This document shows, in pieces, positions 1 to 6,907 of a stretch of DNA of 16,006 nt (position 1 is its first letter; every line of letters starts with the position of its first letter). A model generated the notes under the pieces. The model saw only the letters and a list, made by a program, of their open reading frames with translations, was not told where the DNA came from and made no database searches. The stretch is from DATKZH01 sp964505295 (lineage in GTDB: Bacteria > Planctomycetota > Planctomycetia > Pirellulales > Thermoguttaceae): contig CAZDHR010000129.1 of NCBI GenBank assembly GCA_964505295.1, positions 1-16,006 of the forward strand, in the 5' to 3' direction. Made by a program: the position numbers and the translations under genes.

Positions 1-36
1 ATCGCGCCTGGCAGAATACGTGAATTACCCAAATTT

Positions 37-66
37 GGTGGCTGTCACCTTTTCCTGATCCGTCGA
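37..66. repeat. Diverged partial copy of a REP-like palindromic repeat
   Basis: The stretch GGTGGCTGTCACCTTTTCC, followed by TGATCCGT, matches the right arm of the large palindrome at 3678-3707 (GGTGCCTGTCACCTTTTTCC, then TGTTCCGT) with two substitutions and one missing T. Only one arm is present, so this is either a half element or an element cut by the window edge. Repeats of this GGTGACAGGCACC type are known from many environmental bacterial genomes and look like REP sequences mobilised by RAYT (Y1) transposases. No such transposase is in the window. Confidence 0.55.
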
Positions 67-80
67 TCAACGGAGAACAG

Positions 81-110
81 AAAAGGCCGGATCTCCGAAG
101 AGACCCGGCC
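81..110 (-). terminator. Intrinsic terminator of the Cys-repeat gene
   Basis: Read on the minus strand, an 11-position stem (GGCCGG with CCGGCC, one A-C mismatch, then TCTC with GAGA) closes a TTCG loop flanked by C and G. This is the very stable cUUCGg tetraloop. A TTTT run and a pyrimidine-rich stretch follow directly (84-81 and beyond). The hairpin lies about 115 nt beyond the stop codon of the minus-strand gene at 225, with no gene between. A smaller hairpin (GGCCGT, 6-nt loop, ACGGCC; 174-191) lies in the same trailer. Confidence 0.75.
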
Positions 111-224
111 ACCCATTGCAGGACTTCCGAGTTCGGGCCAACAGGGCAGGCCCCAACCCCATGAAGCATTTCAGGCCGTTGGTAGACGGCCGGTATCCGG
201 ACCAAGCTCGTCAGACTCCCTCGC

Positions 225-761
225 TCACTTCTTAGCGGGCGGAGGAGGAGCCGGAGCGGGCTCTTCGGGCGCGGCGGGCGCCTCGGGAGCCGGGGCTTCG
301 CCCTCTTCAGCGGGAGCACAGCAAGTGGCCGGCTGGCACGTCCTCGGACGGCACGTGGTCAGCGGACGGCACGTGGTCAGCGGACGGCACGTGGTCAGCG
401 GACGACACGTGGTCAGCGGACGGCACGTCGTCCGCGGCCGGCACGTGGTGGCCGGCTCGCACGCCGCCGGTTCGCAAACCGCGGGCTCGCAAACCGCGGG
501 CTCGCAAGCCGCGGGCGCACACGTCGTAACCGGTCGGCAGGTGGTTAGCGGCCGACAGGTGGTCAACGGACGGCACGTCGTCATCGGACGGCACGTCGTC
601 ATCGGACGGCACGTCGTCATCGGACGGCACGTCGTGGCCGGCGCGCACGTGGTGGCCGGACGGCACGTCGTCATCGGACGGCACGTCAGGCCGGCATCGG
701 CCGGCAACGCGGCAGCCAACACCGCAACCAGGGCGATGCCAACAATGAGCATTCGATTCAT
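225..761 (-). CDS. Secreted cysteine/proline/threonine repeat protein
   Basis: I recognise no named family. The 178-residue product starts at ATG 761, which has GGAGG 8 nt upstream; the TTG at 776 overlaps that ribosome site and is rejected. A signal peptide of about 22 residues (MNRMLIVGIALVAVLAAALP, then ADA) suggests export. The mature part is almost entirely a short tandem repeat. Six-residue units T-T-C-R-P-x (x is M, L, V, A or R) flank a central block of five-residue units C-E-P-A-A/V. I count 23 cysteines, one per unit plus a CC near the end. The tail is Glu/Ala/Pro-rich and ends in PPPPAKK. Regular Cys-x-Pro spacing in an exported protein suggests disulfide cross-linking or metal binding, and hence a structural envelope role; this is inferred. 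The gene has its own putative promoter and terminator, so it is probably monocistronic. Confidence 0.85.
   Translation of the reverse strand: MNRMLIVGIALVAVLAAALPADAGLTCRPMTTCRPATTCAPATTCRPMTTCRPMTTCRPMTTCRPLTTCRPLTTCRPVTTCAPAACEPAVCEPAVCEPAACEPATTCRPRTTCRPLTTCRPLTTCRPLTTCRPLTTCRPRTCQPATCCAPAEEGEAPAPEAPAAPEEPAPAPPPPAKK
336..712. repeat. Tandem coding repeats, 18-bp and 15-bp units
   Basis: The DNA carries near-identical 18-bp tandem units (plus strand CGGACGGCACGTGGTCAG, then CGGACGGCACGTCGTCAT further right). A central block of 15-bp units (GGGCTCGCAAACCGC type) lies at about 465-520. Both lengths are multiples of three and encode the 6- and 5-residue protein repeats. Neighbouring units are often identical at third codon positions, which points to recent expansion by slippage or unequal recombination. 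The array keeps long frames open on both strands. Confidence 0.9.
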
Positions 762-966
762 ACAAGAATCCTCCAACTAACAGGTACCGTAGCGTAAAGG
801 GATTCGCAGTAGCGCCGTCATCTGTTTCTCTCTCCCCCCGTCGACGGCCAACAAAAGGGAGCCGCCCAGTCAGAGCTGCGTTCCACGACGACCTTCGACC
901 TATTGGCTGCCCTGTTAAAGCACTACCATCCGGGTCGTGTGGTAACAAATGCACAGCTTTCACGAT

Positions 967-994
967 AAGCTAGCACGGATGCAGACGATGTCAA
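967..994 (-). promoter_or_regulatory. Putative sigma70-type promoter for the Cys-repeat gene
   Basis: On the minus strand a perfect TTGACA (994-989) is followed after 16 nt by TAGCTT (972-967), a weak -10 box. It would give a leader of about 200 nt before the start at 761. The -35 match is strong and the -10 match poor, so this is tentative. Confidence 0.35.
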
Positions 995-1102
995 GCGGGG
1001 GAAACCGAGAAAATATGCGTATTGGGTCGCATTGGGGGCTTAGGAATTTTGCGACGTTTTAGCAGAAAATGCGGCGCGTCGCCCCGCGACCTCAATGTTC
1101 CC

Positions 1103-1147
1103 CCAAAAAGAAGGGTCACCCGGGAGCCGTGCCCCCCTTGGGTGACC
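1103..1147 (-). terminator. Terminator-like hairpin after the NTF2-like lipoprotein gene
   Basis: On the minus strand GGTCACCC (1147-1140) pairs perfectly with GGGTGACC (1121-1114); inner G/C runs could extend the stem. CTTCTTTTTG follows immediately. It sits about 140 nt beyond the stop of the gene ending at 1288, so it fits a rho-independent terminator. The interrupted T run lowers certainty. Confidence 0.55.
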
Positions 1148-1287
1148 AATGCCAAGTGCTTTGCTTAGAATGACTTGCGCAATCCAGGCCCGTCGTCCGC
1201 GACACGCGCGAGATCCGTGCCAGCACCCCTGATAAGGCCCTCCCCGGCGCCAGGGAAAAAGCACAACAACTCCCCAGAAGGTGTGGA

Positions 1288-1935
1288 TTAGCGCAGCGTC
1301 GGATCTTCAGATTTTTTTGTCTCGAGGGCCTCTCGAGTCCCTAACTGCTCCCGTCGCGCGATCTCCTCCGCCAAGAGATTTACCTTCCGGATTGTCTCGT
1401 CGAGATTTTCGAAATCGAACAACACGGGGTTCTCCTCAGGAAATGGCGTGGCCACCATCCCCGCCACGCGCCAACCCGACGGCTCCCGACGCAGTGTCCA
1501 AAGGAACTCCATCGTGTGCGGCTGCCCGTTCTGGTCCAGGTCGGTCCAAGCGCAACCCACCCGTGCCCCGTCGTCGGTCACGTATTCCACGTTCCCCACC
1601 TGGAACCGCGCGGTATCGCTGGCCCGAGGGGCGAAATGCTCATTCAGCCGGGCCGCTTCCTCTCGCGCACGGACCGTGTACAGCTCCATGATTCTCGCGT
1701 CATCGCCACGCCGGACTGCGTCGAGGAACACGGCGACCGCGGCCGCCGGCTCACTCGTGTCGTTGGGAACGGTCTGGTCGGACAAGCCGGATGCCGACGT
1801 CGGCGGTTGGTCGGCGGCGGCTTGACCTTGAGGGTTGGCGGCTGTCGGATCCTCGCCGGCGCCGGTCGATCCCTGACAGCCTACGAGTCCGACGATCAGA
1901 AGGGCCAACAGCAGCATCCCGTGCTTGCATCGCAT
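1288..1935 (-). CDS. Small lipoprotein with NTF2/SnoaL-like domain
   Basis: The 215-residue product starts at ATG 1935, with AGGAG about 9 nt upstream; the frame extends 10 codons further up but lacks a comparable site. The N terminus is a lipoprotein signal: hydrophobic LLLALLIVGLVGC with lipobox L17-V18-G19-C20. An Ala/Gly/Pro/Gln linker follows to about residue 55. The body (about 60-165) begins AVAVFLDAVRRGDDARIMELY, which is typical of NTF2-like or DUF4878-type folds, and continues with alternating strands ending in WTLRREPSGWRVAGM. The C terminus is charged and probably helical. Such proteins are frequent in Planctomycetota and their role is unknown. The gene stands alone between a possible terminator and a 430-bp gap. 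The lipoprotein call is firm; the fold call comes from pattern only. Confidence 0.8.
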   Translation of the reverse strand: MRCKHGMLLLALLIVGLVGCQGSTGAGEDPTAANPQGQAAADQPPTSASGLSDQTVPNDTSEPAAAVAVFLDAVRRGDDARIMELYTVRAREEAARLNEHFAPRASDTARFQVGNVEYVTDDGARVGCAWTDLDQNGQPHTMEFLWTLRREPSGWRVAGMVATPFPEENPVLFDFENLDETIRKVNLLAEEIARREQLGTREALETKKSEDPTLR

Positions 1936-2365
1936 CCTATCGATCTCCTGCTCCAGAGAACCCATTCGTCAGGGCAGAACGTCGCCGACGAAGCCGATTG
2001 CCGTTGCCGACGGCAACCAGCGAAGGCGGGAGTGTCTCAGGAACCACCTTTCCAGTCAAGGCGGAAAGCCCCGGGAGACGCCCTGGAACGGCACTTGGCG
2101 CGAGGGCTGCACCCGGGCAAAACGTCGTTTTTTTCCCCAGGTTCTTCCCGGCTTCGCTCCGTTTGGGGACCGTGCTTTCAACGCTAGCTTGGACTGGCGG
2201 AAAGGGTGGGGCGAGAGGACGAATTCGTCGCGCGGGGTGCTCATTCGCAACGGCGTGCCGGACTGAGGACTCGCGCTGGGGGGATTCCAGCCTTCCCGCA
2301 CGGCCGTGCGAGAGTGCCGCTATCGGAGTTCCCGCTCGCACCGCCAAGCCTCGGGCGGGTTGGGC
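1936..2365. other. Intergenic region, no gene supported
   Basis: This 430-bp stretch separates two minus-strand genes. Open frames cross it on both strands, but none has a signal peptide, a recognisable domain or a convincing ribosome site. It contains a perfect 14-bp palindrome, CGCACGGCCGTGCG (2297-2310), about 60 nt beyond the stop of the upstream gene. This could aid termination or bind a dimeric protein, but it has no T run. Confidence 0.5.
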
Positions 2366-3478
2366 TCACGCGCCGGGGTGTCCAGGTGCGGGCGGCAAAG
2401 AGCGATTGGCCGGGAGGCCGTCGACCGCCGAGGCCACGGTCGCGGGCCCGCGGTTCGAGGCTTCGTCGGGTGGCTCGGGCCCACGTTTGAGCACCCAGAG
2501 AAAGACGCCCAGAAGGACAACCACCGCCAAGATCAGAACGGCAAGGATCGCGGCGTTGAGTGCGACGGAGCGGGCACGGGACGGACCATGGGTTCCACGC
2601 GCCGGTGCCTCCGTCGAAGCTCCTCCGTTCGTGCCCATTGCCCCGAGCCCGGGTTGCGGGTTCCCGGTTCCCAATGGACCAAAGACCTCGCCGGCCTGCT
2701 GCCAGTCTCGCCAACCTTCCCGCCAGACCAGGGAGTCTGAGCCGACACGACCTTCGGCGATCCAGGCCCGCATGACATCGCCGGTCGCGGGGCCGAATTG
2801 TCCGCCGCTCGCCGGACGCACGTACCAGACGGCATCCGACGACTGTGCCGGTGGATCGCTTTCGGGCACAGACGGAGAAGGCGACGGCGCGGAAGCGGGA
2901 TGGGGTTGGGCTCCCGCCACATCGGGCGGGTTTGCCGGGCTGGCCGAAGTGGTTCGGATCGGCGCGTCTGCGTCCGGCGATCCGATTGGAGAGGGGGGAG
3001 AGGTCGGTTGACCTGAGGGAGGCGGCGTCCCGGCCGGTTGGCCGACGGGGGCCGCGGGAGTCTGGGCTGGTGTGCTGGGCAACGCTTCCCCCTGGGGTTC
3101 TGGAGGAGAAGCCCCGGGGTCTTGGTCGGGCGGGGCGCCTGCTGGCTGTGGCGTCGCGGGCGCGGCCGGCGTTGCGACCGTTCCCGGCGTGTCAGCGGAG
3201 GGCGACACGCGTTGGCCGGGCCCACCGGTTGCAGGGCTGCCCGCCGGGGGGCCCGCCGGACTTCGCGGCGGTGGCTGGCGCGTGAGGCCGCCTCCCCCGT
3301 TCGGGTTATTCCCCGGCGGCGATTCCGGGGGCTTGCGCCGCTTCGAGCCTGGCCGGGTGCTCTTGGTGGGGATCTCGATACTCGCGCCGCAGTAAGGGCA
3401 CAATCCTCGCCTACCGGCCTGAAACGCCTTGACGTTCAGTTTCTGCCCACATCCCGAACAATAGAATCGGACGCCCAT
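2366..3478 (-). CDS. Zinc-ribbon, Pro-rich, GYF_2-domain membrane protein
   Basis: The 370-residue product has four parts. Residues 1-31 form a zinc ribbon with C7-x2-C10 and C27-x2-C30. Residues 35-215 are a very Pro/Ala/Gly/Ser-rich linker. Residues 218-262 (VWYVRPASGGQFGP through GWRDW) are a GYF_2 domain, with the usual W-Y-V, G-P and final W-x-x-W pattern. One transmembrane helix (306-330) is followed by a short polar tail. The frame stays open far upstream, but ATG 3478 is chosen because the zinc ribbon starts there and the upstream part runs through a REP palindrome; the ribosome site is weak (GGTGTGG). GYF_2 proteins are common in planctomycetes and are thought to mediate protein contacts; the function here is unknown. 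A second zinc-ribbon gene is divergent at 3898. Confidence 0.8.
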   Translation of the reverse strand: MGVRFYCSGCGQKLNVKAFQAGRRGLCPYCGASIEIPTKSTRPGSKRRKPPESPPGNNPNGGGGLTRQPPPRSPAGPPAGSPATGGPGQRVSPSADTPGTVATPAAPATPQPAGAPPDQDPGASPPEPQGEALPSTPAQTPAAPVGQPAGTPPPSGQPTSPPSPIGSPDADAPIRTTSASPANPPDVAGAQPHPASAPSPSPSVPESDPPAQSSDAVWYVRPASGGQFGPATGDVMRAWIAEGRVGSDSLVWREGWRDWQQAGEVFGPLGTGNPQPGLGAMGTNGGASTEAPARGTHGPSRARSVALNAAILAVLILAVVVLLGVFLWVLKRGPEPPDEASNRGPATVASAVDGLPANRSLPPAPGHPGA

Positions 3479-3897
3479 TTTACCACACCGACCGATGTTT
3501 CCGGCTTCGGACAATCGCCCGGGCCCGGCCGCCTTTCTCACGGGCCCGGCGCGGAACTCCTCATCTTGGACGCGTAGCTGTAAGGTAAGTCGCAAGAAAT
3601 GACATACCAACCGCTGGGGCATCCGGAAAAAGGTGACAGGCACCTTTTGCCTGAAAGGCCCTTCGGGTGCTTCGCACAAAAGGTGCCTGTCACCTTTTTC
3701 CTGTTCCGTACTTCGCGCAAGCCTCGTCATCTTCCGTATGCTGCCCAGACCGTGCTGCTTCTCCAATCGCCACGCGCGCTTGCCCCGTCGATTGACGGGG
3801 TTCCCGCCCCCACGCTGGTGTTGTTGAGTTGCGGGCGAAATTGTCGTAAGCTGATGGGGCGAGTAGGAAGCCCGCTCTCGTCGCAGAAGGTGCCGAC
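3479..3897. other. Divergent intergenic region carrying a large palindrome
   Basis: The gap between the divergent zinc-ribbon genes holds the REP-like palindrome at 3625-3701, a 7-bp hairpin CCCCGTC/GACGGGG with a GATT loop (3783-3800), and a weak promoter candidate for the plus-strand gene (TTGAGT 3824-3829, 17-nt spacer, TAAGCT 3847-3852). No gene is supported. Confidence 0.55.
3625..3701. repeat. REP/BIME-like palindromic element
   Basis: A perfect 24-bp inverted repeat has its left arm at 3625-3648 and its right arm at 3678-3701, with a 29-bp centre. The core of each arm is AAAAGGTG-ACAGG-CACCTTTT, itself an 8-bp hairpin with a 5-nt loop, so each arm could fold alone or the two could pair as a cruciform. 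The centre contains a short CCC-TTC-GGG hairpin. This is the layout of paired REPs (BIMEs) moved by RAYT transposases. A diverged half copy lies at 37-66. Confidence 0.85.
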
Positions 3898-4137
3898 ATG
3901 TCGAACGCGACGTACTTCGTGCAAGAGTGTCCGACATGCGGGCGGCGGTTGCAGATCCGGGTAGAGTACCTGGGAAAGAAGGTAGTGTGCCAGCACTGTC
4001 GCGGGCAACTGGTTGCCTGCGATCCGGCGAGCAACCGCTATGGCCCGTGTGGTTCCGCACTGATGCGTCGGGCGGAAGAGCTGCTTGAGCGCTCGGCCCA
4101 GGAGAGGATGCAGTCACGCCTGCCGCATCCCCGTTGA
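3898..4137 (+). CDS. Small zinc-ribbon protein
   Basis: The 79-residue protein starts at ATG 3898, with AAGG about 8 nt upstream. Its N-terminal half is a compact zinc ribbon with C11-x2-C14 (ECPTCGRRLQIRVEYLGKK) and C31-x2-C34 (CQHCRG). The four cysteines would bind one zinc ion. The C-terminal half has two more cysteines at most and a charged, probably helical stretch rich in Arg and Glu. Small proteins that begin this way, with the EYLGKKVxCxHC core, recur in planctomycete genomes; no function has been assigned to them that I know of. The divergent neighbour also begins with a zinc ribbon, though its sequence is clearly different. A nucleic-acid or protein-binding role is possible but not shown. 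Confidence 0.75.
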   Translation: MSNATYFVQECPTCGRRLQIRVEYLGKKVVCQHCRGQLVACDPASNRYGPCGSALMRRAEELLERSAQERMQSRLPHPR

Positions 4138-4280
4138 TTCGTCCCCGACGTTCCATCGTGCGCCGGCCGTGCCGACGGCACGGATAATCAGTCCCGCTGT
4201 TGTCTGCTCTTCGCCGCATGGCGCGCAACAGCGTACCTGGAGCTTCTCGGGCAATCGAAGGCCGAGCTCACCTCGGGCTC
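4138..4280. other. Convergent intergenic hairpins, possible terminators
   Basis: Between the plus-strand zinc-ribbon gene and the end of aroA are two perfect inverted repeats. CCGTGCC/GGCACGG has a GAC loop (4167-4183). CGCTGTTG/CAACAGCG (4195-4202 with 4226-4233) encloses a nested CGCC-GCAT-GGCG hairpin. Neither has a T run. They may end transcription from both sides, but this rests on position and structure only. Confidence 0.4.
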
Positions 4281-5615
4281 TCATCGGCGATCCGAAGATG
4301 AATCGCTCGACCGGCCCAGCGCTCGTAGGTCGTCGAAGTAGCCCGGGTACGTCTTCGCCGTGCAGCCGGGGTCGCGGATCACCACGCCGGGCGACATCAG
4401 CCCGACCACGGCGAGGCTCATCGCCATGCGGTGGTCGTCGTAGGTGTCGATCTCGGCGGGACGCAGCCGGCCGGGGACGATCTTCAGGCCGTCGGGCCGC
4501 TCGTCGACTTCCGCCCCCAGCTTCCGAAGCTCGGTCGCCAGGGCGTGGATTCGGTCGGTCTCCTTGTGCCGGATGTGGGCCACGCCGGTGACCGTGGTCG
4601 GCCCATCGGCAAACAGGGCGACGGCCGCCAGGGTCTGCACCGTGTCGCTGATCGGGTTCATGTCGACATCGATGCCCCGCAGCGGTCCACCCGTGACGGT
4701 GATCGCCGTGGCGCCGTAGCGCACGTCGCATCCCATGCGCTCGAGGCAGTCGCAGAACGCCACGTCGCCCTGGAGGCTATCGCGCGTGAGTCCCTCGACG
4801 GTCACCCGCCCGCCGGTCACCGCGGCGGCGGCGAAGAAGTAGCTGGCGGCCGACGCGTCGGGCTCGATCTCGTAGCGGGCCGCCCGATACGTTTGGCCGC
4901 CGGGAATCACGAATCGCGCGAGCCTCTCCAGCGTGGGGAAGATCAAAGAGAGAGGGTCTTCCCACTTGACCCGGGCGCCGAACGCCGACATCACCTCCAG
5001 CGTCATCCGGACGTACGGCTCCGAAACCAGGTCGCCCGCCACTCGCAGGTGGACCCGGTCGGCAGCCGAAGGGGCCACCATGAGCAGTCCGCTGAGGAAC
5101 TGGCTGGAGATGTGGCCCGCCACGGTCGCCCGGCCCCCCGGCAACCCGCTTGCCCGAGCGATCACCGGCGGGCAGCCGTTCTCCGATTCGCTTCGCACGT
5201 CGGCCCCCAGTTGTCGCAGGGCTTTGAGGAGATCCTCGATGGGACGCTCGCGCATTCGGGGCGTGCCGTCGAGCCGATAGGTGCCATGCCCGCAAGTCAC
5301 CATGGCCGTGAGAAACCGCATCGTGGTGCCGCTATTGGCCACGTACAGCTCCGCCTGAGAGACGGGCAGGCTGCCGGCGGAGCCGACGACCCGGATCGTC
5401 GATCGGCGCGCGTCATGTTCGACCGAGAGCCCGAGTTGCCCCAGCGCGTCGATCATCACGCGGGTGTCTTCGCTGTCCAACGCGCCGACGAGCAACGATT
5501 CGCCGTCGGCCAGCGCCGCGCACACGAGCGCGCGGTTGGTGATGCTCTTGGAGCCCGGCGGCCGGACGGAGCCGTGGAGCGGCCCGGTGGGTTGGATTTC
5601 AATGGCATCGGTCAC
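4281..5615 (-). CDS. aroA: 3-phosphoshikimate 1-carboxyvinyltransferase (EPSP synthase)
   Basis: AroA transfers the enolpyruvyl group of PEP to shikimate 3-phosphate, the sixth step of the cytoplasmic shikimate pathway. At 444 residues it is slightly longer than E. coli AroA. Visible motifs are PGSKSITNRAL (K23, S24, R28), ANSGTTMRFL (94-102, G96), RMRERPIEDLL, SSQFLSGLLM, EPDASAASYFFAAA, MNPISDT (catalytic D324), RHKETDRIHALATELRKLGA (E352) and YDDHRMAMS near the C terminus. I prefer a GTG start at 5615. It overlaps the upstream TGA as GTGA, has GGAAG about 7 nt upstream, and begins just before the conserved IEIQPTGPLHG. An in-frame ATG at 5654 would add 13 Ser/Gly-rich residues and a 43-nt overlap. 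It is the last gene of a minus-strand operon and is probably translationally coupled. Confidence 0.95.
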   Translation of the reverse strand: MTDAIEIQPTGPLHGSVRPPGSKSITNRALVCAALADGESLLVGALDSEDTRVMIDALGQLGLSVEHDARRSTIRVVGSAGSLPVSQAELYVANSGTTMRFLTAMVTCGHGTYRLDGTPRMRERPIEDLLKALRQLGADVRSESENGCPPVIARASGLPGGRATVAGHISSQFLSGLLMVAPSAADRVHLRVAGDLVSEPYVRMTLEVMSAFGARVKWEDPLSLIFPTLERLARFVIPGGQTYRAARYEIEPDASAASYFFAAAAVTGGRVTVEGLTRDSLQGDVAFCDCLERMGCDVRYGATAITVTGGPLRGIDVDMNPISDTVQTLAAVALFADGPTTVTGVAHIRHKETDRIHALATELRKLGAEVDERPDGLKIVPGRLRPAEIDTYDDHRMAMSLAVVGLMSPGVVIRDPGCTAKTYPGYFDDLRALGRSSDSSSDRR

Positions 5616-6841
5616 GGGTTGGCTTCCGGAGCCCGAGGAAAGGCGACTTTCCATAAGTGGGCGTCGCTGCGGAAAAAGATCGCCCCCTCGGCCACGACGG
5701 GGGAGGCGAGGATACCCGCGTCGATCTGACTGGTGCCCACCAGCTTTCCTTTTTCACCCAAGCGGACCACGTGGACCAGTCCGTCATGGTTGACCGCGTA
5801 GAGATGGCCGTCGGCCACGACCGGTGTGGCCCAGATGGGCCCTTTGAGCCGCAACTGCCAGAGGATGCCGCCGTCGGCCGCATCGGCGCAGACGAGGATC
5901 GCCGGCGACTTGATCCGATACACGCGGCCGTCGTCCACCACGGGGCTCGAATTGCCGCCGCGCAGGCGCTGCTCGTACCAAAGAGGCTTGACGTTGCGGG
6001 CCGCCGGATCGTATCGCAGGGCGTGCAGCCCGTTGCCCGGCAGGTAGACACAATCGCCGCAAGTCGTCGACGAGGCGATCGTGTGGCAGTCGGCCTCGTA
6101 AAGCCACAGCGCTTCGCCCGTCCGCGGATCGTGACCAGTGAACCGCCCTCGGGTCTGGAGCAGCACGACGTCGTCCTCGGGCGCCTTTCCGCGGAGCACG
6201 GTGGGCGAGCACCAGACGGCGTCGGGCTGGCGCTCGAGCCGCCAGCGGGTCGCGCCGTCGGCCACGTCGATCCCGGCCACGAACGATTCCCCCTGGTTTT
6301 CCAATTGAACGATCACCACCTCGCCGAGCACGAGCGGCGAGCTGGCCATGCCGGCTTCGTTTCGCGTGGTCGGGTGGTCGTAGCCAAGCCCGCGCAGCCA
6401 CTTCAAATTCCCCTCCAGGTCGAAACAGGCCAAGTCGTTCGACGAGTAGAAGGCGAAGATCAACCGCCCGTCGCTGGCCGGGGTGTTGCCGGCCACGGCG
6501 CCGAACGGGTGGCAGATGGTGCTGCCGGTAGCCCAGAGTTGCCGCTCCCACTGGAGCTCGCCCGTGACCGCGTCGAGCGAGAGCACGTGCAGCCGGTCTT
6601 GCCTTGGGCCGCTGGAGCACGTGACCACCACCCGGCCGCCGACCACGATCGGCGACGACGGCCCCCGACCCGGCAGCGGAACCTTCCAGGCGACGTTTTC
6701 CTCGTCGCCGAACGTCTTGGGCAGGTTCCTTTCGTCGGAGACACTCCGGTTGTCCGTGCCGCGGAAGTGCAGCCAGTCGCTCCCCGAGCACGCTGCGATC
6801 GCCAGAAATGCCAGTGCCAGTGGAAGGCTCTTTCGTCTCAT
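5612..6841 (-). CDS. PQQ-like beta-propeller lipoprotein
   Basis: The 409-residue product begins with a lipoprotein signal, lipobox I15-A16-A17-C18, so it should be anchored in a membrane outside the cytoplasm. The rest is a PQQ-like (YVTN/quinoprotein-like) beta-propeller. Repeated blades include SSPIVVGGRVVVTC, ASSPLVLGEVVIV, SSPVVDDGRVYRI, ATPVVADGHLYAVN and ASPVVAEGAIFF, each followed by segments such as LSLDAVTGELQWERQL that carry the usual GE-L-W turn. The opening (WLHFRGTDNRSVSDERNLP) is typical of the large planctomycete group of outer-sphere PQQ-like proteins. These usually lack bound PQQ and are taken as scaffolds; no enzyme motif is seen. The gene lies 66 bp after the jelly-roll protein gene and overlaps aroA by 4 nt, so the three form an operon. 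The ribosome site is weak. Confidence 0.88.
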   Translation of the reverse strand: MRRKSLPLALAFLAIAACSGSDWLHFRGTDNRSVSDERNLPKTFGDEENVAWKVPLPGRGPSSPIVVGGRVVVTCSSGPRQDRLHVLSLDAVTGELQWERQLWATGSTICHPFGAVAGNTPASDGRLIFAFYSSNDLACFDLEGNLKWLRGLGYDHPTTRNEAGMASSPLVLGEVVIVQLENQGESFVAGIDVADGATRWRLERQPDAVWCSPTVLRGKAPEDDVVLLQTRGRFTGHDPRTGEALWLYEADCHTIASSTTCGDCVYLPGNGLHALRYDPAARNVKPLWYEQRLRGGNSSPVVDDGRVYRIKSPAILVCADAADGGILWQLRLKGPIWATPVVADGHLYAVNHDGLVHVVRLGEKGKLVGTSQIDAGILASPVVAEGAIFFRSDAHLWKVAFPRAPEANP

Positions 6842-6907
6842 GCCGAATGCTCGATGGTCAAGGGATATCGGGGGTCGTGCTCCGCTCGCTGCCGTGCTCG
6901 ACGTCCG

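Larger units (their letters stand above)
762..1287. other. Intergenic region without a convincing gene
   Basis: These 526 bases separate two minus-strand genes. They hold a putative promoter (967-994) for the Cys-repeat gene and a terminator-like hairpin (1103-1147) for the lipoprotein gene. The only open frame of note, 1040-1264 on the minus strand, has no signal, no recognisable domain and an implausible composition. I see no RNA gene. Confidence 0.6.

Noticed and set aside
336..712. Possible CRISPR array because of short regular repeats
   Set aside because: Units are contiguous with no unique spacers and are multiples of three within a coding frame.
325..780. Plus-strand open frame (about 151 codons, repeated GRHVV) opposite the Cys-repeat gene
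   Set aside because: The 18-bp periodic DNA keeps antisense frames open. The minus strand has the signal peptide, ribosome site and terminator.
1040..1264. Minus-strand 74-codon open frame
   Set aside because: No ribosome site, signal or domain; it runs through the terminator-like hairpin.
1791..3011. Long plus-strand open frame of 406 codons
   Set aside because: It lies antisense to the GYF_2 gene and the region before it; composition is Arg/Pro/Ser-rich noise from high GC, with no domain.
3479..4228. Upstream extension of the GYF_2 protein by 250 codons
   Set aside because: It passes through the REP palindrome and overlaps the divergent zinc-ribbon gene; the zinc ribbon begins exactly at ATG 3478.
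4431..5729. Plus-strand open frame of 432 codons opposite aroA
   Set aside because: Shadow of the aroA codon pattern; no recognisable domain, whereas the minus strand shows all AroA motifs.
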